NCBI GenBank assembly: GCA_054661495.1
Contig: BAAFSQ010000020.1
Location: 1 to 64,000, forward strand
Length of the DNA: 64,000 bases
Source: Zygophlyctis sp. KS116
Taxonomy: Eukaryota > Chytridiomycota
Direction of reading: 5' to 3'
Shown here: one piece after another, positions 58,309-64,000 of the stretch
How positions within the stretch are numbered: the stretch's first letter is position 1
How the letters are laid out: every line of letters starts with the position of its first letter
The notes under the pieces: model-generated
What the model saw: the letters and a program-made list of their open reading frames with translations, nothing else
Databases searched by the model: none
Told to the model about the DNA's origin: nothing
Made by a program: the position numbers and the translations under genes

Positions 58309-59823
58309 ATGAGTCACAACAGCCTAGTTTCTTTACTTCGCACATTTAGCGACAGTCTTTTATTAACAGCCCCAAATCCGTCCGATTTTCTTTCCCAAAA
58401 TGATCAAGATAATTCGGACATACAATCCATTCAAGAACCAGCATCTGATCAAGATATGGATGATTCATGGGTTTCACATAGTGAAGATTTGTCTTGCTCT
58501 AATACTGAAGAAAATGATCATGGGTGCTCTTCCAACAGCTTGTGTCATTCTCAAGGAAACCATTCTGACTTGAGAAAAAAGATTATGGCAATTCAGACCG
58601 ATTCATCAATAGCACCTAATGAAAAGTCAAAAAAAATCCAGGAGTTGATGTCCAGTAAATGGGATGCCAAACAGCAAGAGGAGACTCGATCAGATGGAAA
58701 ATCCCAAAATCTTTTAAAGGATAAACGAGATGATTTTTCAACTCTGTTACCAAAAGATAAAGAGGTCACATATCATAGTCCAACTATAATGGGCTGTAAA
58801 CATTATCAACGAAGAATCAAACTTCAAGCTCACTGTTGTGGTAACTGGTATGTTTGTAGATTTTGCCATGATGAAGTATCAGATCACACAATCACTAGGT
58901 AATTTTTATACCTAAAGTTTATAGAAACTTGATTTCAAAAATGCTATGTATGAATTGCCTCACAGACCAGCCTGCTGGACAGGAATGCGTAGAATGCAAA
59001 GAGAAAATCAGTCGCTATTACTGCAAAGAATGTAAACTATGGGATGATGATCCAAGAAAAGACATTTATCACTGTTATGACTGTGGAATATGTCGAATTG
59101 GAAAGGGCCTAGGAAAAGACTACTTTCACTGTGAGACCTGTAATGTTTGTATGGCAATCGGTCTTAAAGGTCGACATAAATGTATCGAGCGAAACTTAGA
59201 GTCTGATTGCCCTATTTGTGGAGAATATATGTTTACTTCTACTTCAACAGTAATTTTTATGCCTTGTGGACATTGCATGCACCACAAATGCCACCAACAA
59301 TATATTCAAACATCTTATCAATGCCCAACATGTCTTAAATCACTTGCAGATGTTTCTGATTACTTTAAGAGAATTGATCAAGCTTTAGAAGAACATAAAA
59401 TGCCCGTAGAATATAACAACTCATACTCATTTATCTATTGTAATGATTGTGAAAAGAAATGCCATGCAAAATATCATTTTATCTATCATAAATGCGCATT
59501 TTGCAATGGATACAATACAAAAATATTAGGGACTTGCGAAGGATTACCTGAAGGAGCAGTTATTGCAGAGTTAAAAGAAACACCATCATCAGAGTCTGCA
59601 ACAATTCAAGCCGAATCACAGAATTCCTTAGAATCGGGTATTGATGGAGATGGCGCAGATGCCACATCAGATCATGAATCTCAAAATGATTTTAGCGGAT
59701 ACTTTTGTCACGAGTGTGAGGTAGATAATTTATTATTTTAAATACTAGCTACCAGCAGAAATATCTAATACAGAGACTCCAGTATGTAATACTTGTGGAT
59801 CACATTTTATAGAGGAATTTTAA
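58309..59823 (+). CDS. CHY/CTCHY/RING zinc-finger E3 ligase (RCHY1/Pirh2-like)
   Basis: Exons 58309-58898, 58925-59720 and 59749-59823 (introns 26 and 28 nt) give 486 residues. An acidic N-terminal 155 residues precede the CHY finger (MGCKHYQRRIKLQAHCCG, WYVCRFCHDE, then ITRNLISKMLCMNC across a junction). Next come the CTCHY finger (YHCYDCGICRIGKG, YFHCETCNVCM), a RING (CPICGEYMF, MPCGHCMHHKC, CPTCLK) and a C-terminal zinc ribbon (CNDCEKKC, CAFCNGYNTK). The short last exon restores another CNTC pair. Relatives are E3 ligases for p53 in animals and stress factors in plants and yeast. An AATAAA overlaps the region just after the stop. Confidence 0.95.
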
Positions 59824-59871
59824 TAAAGATCTTTTTTAGTTAGTTTTTTGAATTTTCACGTAAATTTCCCA

Positions 59872-61696
59872 ATGAAAGATTCAGTTGGTTCAGTCGACGA
59901 TAAATCCATTGGCAAGGCTGAGCAGCTGCTACAAAATATTTATTCAAAAACGGCAAACATTATTGTTAACGGGAGGACGCCATGTACTTCTAAAAAGCTC
60001 AACAAATGGTTCAATTTGGAAGAAATTGATTCGCTAAAGGAAGAATTAAAGTTATGGGGGGAATTTTCTATCAAGGGAAGCATGCCTCCATTGATTATTC
60101 AGATTTACTTGGATACTAGTAAACTTCATCCTTTGCATATGCTCTTGTTAAAAAACGAGAGTACCGGTCGCTACGAAACACTGGGAAACGATCAACTAGC
60201 TGATTTTGAAAATGATACTCCAATCAGGAAAAAATCAATACTCTTGGAAAGCTGGCAATTAACTCTAGCGCCGTCGGGGAACTCTCAAAAGGCGGATTTA
60301 CCTCTGATTTACAAGAAACATATTGCATTTTTTAGAAGATTATATTTTTATGTAAGGCTAATGCCTTCTTTTAGGTTAAAGAAACGAATGGAAAAAGGAG
60401 ACATTGGATTTAAAAGTCATCAATTGGGATATAGAATATCTAATTCTAGAGAAAATATACCAAATGAAGCTGGATTAGGTAAATAAATCTATATAATAAA
60501 CTATGAAGATCAATTGCATTTATCTGGAAATTTAACAAATGGAATTGTAGAGACTAATTTTGGCGCAATGGATACGCCTTTTGGGTAATACGAGATTGTA
60601 ATTAATCAAAGACTTGCAAATCTTCATGTTACATTTAGAAGGGATTGTGATTTTCGAATTGATACCTCAGAACTAGTTTTAGCTGAAAGATTTGCAGATG
60701 TTCAAGATGAATATTTTTCAGTGAATCAAGGCCACGTAAATGTTGCGTCTTCAGTACAAAGAGCATATTTGATACAGAGGAAATCATCTACTGCATCATT
60801 TTCTACAGATAGCGAGCCTCCGAAAAGTTATACCGCACCTTCTTTTGAGTTTAGAGCAGGTTCTCTAAAGTCTCATGATATAATTGGTCAAAGTCTAGGA
60901 GATTCTCAAAATTTGAGATTTAGAAGTGCTGGAAATCGACGATCAAGTATAACTCCAGGTTCTTTACCATCACCCTCTATGTTGGCTTTTACGCCTCCTT
61001 CAGTCACTTCATCTTTTAGAAATAATGTGGGTAGCTATATCTCTAACCGTGATATTCCTCCCTTTTCAACGGCACCAGATTTCAAGCCAGATTTTATAAA
61101 TAGTACAGAAGGAAGCCCTCCATTTGCTTTGGGTGGAATCATGGTATAATATTCATTATTAACTATAGGCTTCTGTCAAGAGTCATGTTTCGGAAAAACC
61201 TTCTGATGCAATGGTATTACTTCGTCAAGCTCCTGTTCCCCAATCACTATCAATGTCTATTCGGCCTGACTCGGAGATGTACTCTATTAGCGCTCCTCAG
61301 CAATATGTATTTAGTCCAAGGCATTCATCTGTATTGCTTTTTAATCGTAATCAAAGAAATTCGCCTCCAGCATTTACAATTGATCAGGTACGCATTTTCA
61401 TTTTGATTTTAGGCTTTACTCTTTCGTAATGAAGAATCCAGGAATAAAACCATTCAAGCTATAACAAATGAATCCCAAGATTCTAGAAATAGTGTGATTG
61501 ACTCTGGGCCGTATTTAAAAAGAGCAAAGGTGATTTCATAAGGCTGATTCTTTAGGAAGCAATTTTAAGATTTAAACAATTAAAGGAAACTAATCTTGTA
61601 TTTGCAGCGTCTATTTTGGGTAGCTCAAGTACCAAATCATTTGCTGGGGATGGAGATGATGATTTGCTGTTTGCCATGAGTGAGCTGGGTCATTAA
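59872..61696 (+). CDS. ATG13: ATG13, autophagy-initiation HORMA protein
   Basis: Six exons (59872-60478, 60509-60584, 60612-61143, 61169-61387, 61413-61529, 61556-61696; introns 25-30 nt) give 563 residues. The HORMA domain has KAEQLLQNIYSKTANIIV, KKLNKWFNLEE, PLIIQIYLDTS, SILLESWQL, KKHIAFFRRLYFYVRLMP, SHQLGYRIS, and LANLHVTFRRDCDFRID after splicing. A Ser/Pro-rich disordered tail follows with conserved GDDDLLFAMSE-like ending. ATG13 bridges Atg1 kinase with the autophagy scaffold and is controlled by TORC1 phosphorylation. The gene lies 48 bp after the CHY-RING gene. Confidence 0.93.
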
Positions 61697-61736
61697 AAGA
61701 TTTAGCTTCGCGAACAAGAAGAAGCTTTTCCCCAAA

Positions 61737-62280
61737 ATGATTGACATTGATGAAAAACACAAAGTTGGGACTCTAAGCAGAACCACATGCATTCCTGATA
61801 ATTTTTACGGATCACATCGTTCTTTTCTCATTTGCATGGATGGATCAGAAAATTCAGAATATGCTTTTCATTGGACTATTTCAAATCTTGTTCAGGATGG
61901 TGACCATATCATGCTACTACGCATACTCCCCGAACTAGATTTGACTGATATCTATGTTTTGGGGTATGACTTTGTTGATGAAATCCAAGAGTCTGCTGAA
62001 AGCGTTGTAATTTACCAAGATTAATAGTTAGCTTAAACAGATGCATTTTTCTCACAATGAGAAGCTTAAGAAAATATTTAATTCATTCAAGCTCTCAACT
62101 TTTGTTAGGATTGGAGAAGTTAGGGAAGAAATCATGGACATGGTGGGAGAAGTTGAACCTGGCCTCTTGGTATTGGGTAGTCGTGGATTAGGAATGGTAA
62201 AACGAATGTTTTTAGGATCTATATCAGCACATTGTATACATCATTCAGATATTCCAGTTCTTGTTGTTCCATCGCATTGA
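61737..62280 (+). CDS. Universal stress protein (UspA family)
   Basis: Exons 61737-62006 and 62032-62280 over a 25-nt intron give 172 residues. SHRSFLICMDGSENSEYAF opens the Usp fold. The end has GLLVLGSRGLGMVKRMFLGS, matching the ATP-binding G-x2-G-x9-G-S pattern, followed by HCIHHSDIPVLVVP. A 34-nt intron using the next AG would remove three residues and keep the frame. Usp proteins of plants and fungi bind ATP and respond to stress. ATG13 ends 40 bp upstream on the same strand. Confidence 0.92.
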
Positions 62281-62370
62281 TTTTAAGACGCGAAAAGTGC
62301 CACACTGGTGGCCCGAATTTTCTGATTTTAAGTCTACAATATAAATTAGCAATATTACAAATCGTTTGAA

Positions 62371-64000
62371 ATGAATAGTTCTTGTAGAAAATCAACCTCA
62401 TATCCCTGCTTATCAATCGTGTATGGACAATCATCAAGCGCATCGGACAGAGTAATGCCAATCAAGCATTCACCATCATTTGTTGATGTCTCAAAAGCAG
62501 CAGAACTTGATCCTCAACAGCTTCTTGGAGGCCTAGAGTTTGAGAATGGACTAAACCAAGGCGCATTTGAAGATGAGGCATCGCGTCTAATTGCGACTGA
62601 TGACACTGATCAATCTACAGAGACTGCTAAATCCACTCCAATGGAATCAGAATATAAAATAGGTGAATGGATTCTAGGCAAAACTATCGGTGAAGGATCT
62701 AGCGGAAAAGTGAAATTGGCCACACATTCAAAGACCAGGGAGAAATGTGTTGTAAAGGCTGTTCGCCGTCCGAAAATACCAGGCTCAAATGATCAGCCTG
62801 TATCATTACAGGTCATAGAAAGGATTCATAAGCGTGAATTACTAATGATACGAGAGGCTGCTTTAGGAGTTGTATTAAATCATCCAAATATTGTTAGATT
62901 ACATTCTACGGTCCTTGGAACTAATCATTTCTATTGCTTTTTTGAATATATATCTGGATATGATTTGGTTGATTATATAACACATTTGGGAAGGTTGTCA
63001 GAAGAGGAAAGTCGTCTAATATTTCGACAAATGTTATCAGCCATAGGTAAAATATATCTGTATTTTACTTTTAGAATATTCTCATCGTAACCATGTTGTA
63101 CATAGAGACATTAAACTAGAAAATATAAGATATGATCCTATTAGTGGTAATATATATTATTCTAAATTTAGGGATGGCAAAAATGTTGGATTTTGGATTT
63201 GCAACTTTTTATGATCAAGAGACATTATTAACTACAAACTGTGGATCTCCTTGTTATGCAGCTCCAGAAATTTATGATTCCAAGTCTTATTTTGGCCCTG
63301 AAGTAGATGTATGGAGTCTTGGAGTTTGCTTGTATGGAATGACAACAGGAAGTCTACCTTTTGATGGTCCTAATTTTTCAGCACTTTGTAAACGAGTAAA
63401 ATCAGGAAAAATTATATTTCCTCCATATTTATCACTAGGTATTTCAATTTGAATTTATATAATAGAGATACGACAATTGATTACAGATATGTTGATTCCT
63501 GATGTATCTGCTAGAGCAAGTATATATGACATTATATCTCATAAATGGACAAATATGAACTATCCCTGTCATTGTTTAGATTTTTTAATCTATCCTGAAA
63601 CTCAAGGAGTAAAACCATTTATAAATTCAGAATTTGTAAAGGAAATAATTTCATTAAATGTATGTGATGCTGGTGGAGCACTAATGAATGTTTTAGAAGA
63701 GTATGGACCTGAAAGAAGACAATTAATTGAAGATGAATGGCTTAAAAACCCACAAGAGAAATCTCAAAATTTCTTTAATCCTGAAGTAGATTATGATGAA
63801 GAAACAGTCATTGGAGATGAATACATGGATCAATTAACCCCATTACCACCGCCACGATCATTCAAAGACTCAAAAATCATGAATAAAACCAGGGAAAGAA
63901 TACAAACAGCAGGGATCAAGGTGAAGGAATGGTGGTCAAGATTAATTTACAAGTCTACAAAATTGGCACGTCTATTCCACAGAAAACCAAAGTTTGAAAA
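62371..64000 (+). CDS. KIN1/MARK-like Ser/Thr protein kinase (3' partial)
   Basis: Exons 62371-63046, 63075-63146, 63172-63438 and 63466 to the window end (introns 28, 25 and 27 nt); the frame is open at 64000. Kinase motifs: GKTIGEGSSGKVKLA (P-loop), VVKAV (Lys), HRDIKLEN (catalytic loop), MLDFGFA (DFG), GSPCYAAPEI (activation segment, formed after splicing) and DVWSLGVCLYGM. After the domain come HKWTN and a helical extension (LMNVLEEYGPERRQLIEDEW) as in fungal KIN1-type kinases. Polarity or cell-cycle roles are usual for the group. The exact subfamily is uncertain. Confidence 0.9.

Overview
This is an AT-rich stretch of a very compact eukaryotic nuclear genome. I count 37 gene models in 64 kb, about 1.7 kb per gene, with the standard genetic code (TAA, TAG and TGA all end genes). 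A fungus fits best: LYS2 (alpha-aminoadipate reductase of fungal lysine synthesis), a LYC1-type acetyltransferase, a Lam/Ltc-type GRAM-VASt protein and a CID-RRM protein of the Nrd1/Seb1 type. A full-length CFAP57, an axonemal protein, points to a lineage with a flagellum, so a zoosporic, early-diverging fungus. Small-genome groups such as Cryptomycota or sanchytrids are possible, but the genus cannot be read from the sequence.

Almost all genes are split by tiny introns. I placed about 100. Nearly all are 24-34 nt, start with GT (one probable GC), end in AG, and carry a CTAA/TTAAT-like element near the 3' end. Each junction was chosen because it restores both the reading frame and recognisable protein homology. 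Most products are therefore joined from several open frames and the exon coordinates are given per gene. Intergenic gaps are often under 60 bp. Several neighbours are 4-40 bp apart and one pair overlaps by 4 bp.

Layout. 1-2631: an intron-free accessory block (AAA-ATPase-like/nuclease protein, truncated arsenate-reductase-like gene, Crinkler-like protein). 2941-8510: claudin-like four-TM protein, CDC42, and a tandem pair of GH26-like membrane-anchored proteins of which one has lost its catalytic residues. 8592-17006: WD40-helical protein, small DDRR-repeat protein, F-box protein, M1 aminopeptidase. 17103-25414: ubiquitin protease, MCM-binding protein, Lam-type sterol transporter, UBTD, FAM72 and an overlapping small gene. 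25504-36610: Doa10/MARCH6, UTP14, CFAP57. 36860-46419: methyltransferase/ATP-grasp fusion, derlin, LYC1-like protein, RasGEF, apyrase, coiled-coil protein. 46636-55261: LYS2, AAR2, CID-RRM protein, MFS transporter. 55547-64000: fasciclin protein, then a head-to-tail train of MGRN1-like E3, CHY-RING E3, ATG13, universal stress protein and a KIN1-like kinase cut by the window edge.

Functional themes: ubiquitin/ERAD is well represented (Doa10, derlin, MGRN1-like, CHY-RING, deubiquitinase, UBTD, F-box), as are RNA processing (UTP14, AAR2, CID-RRM) and signalling/trafficking (CDC42, RasGEF, KIN1-like, ATG13, Lam). This looks like ordinary mixed gene order, not a dedicated cluster. No tRNA, rRNA, CRISPR array or intact transposon was recognised.
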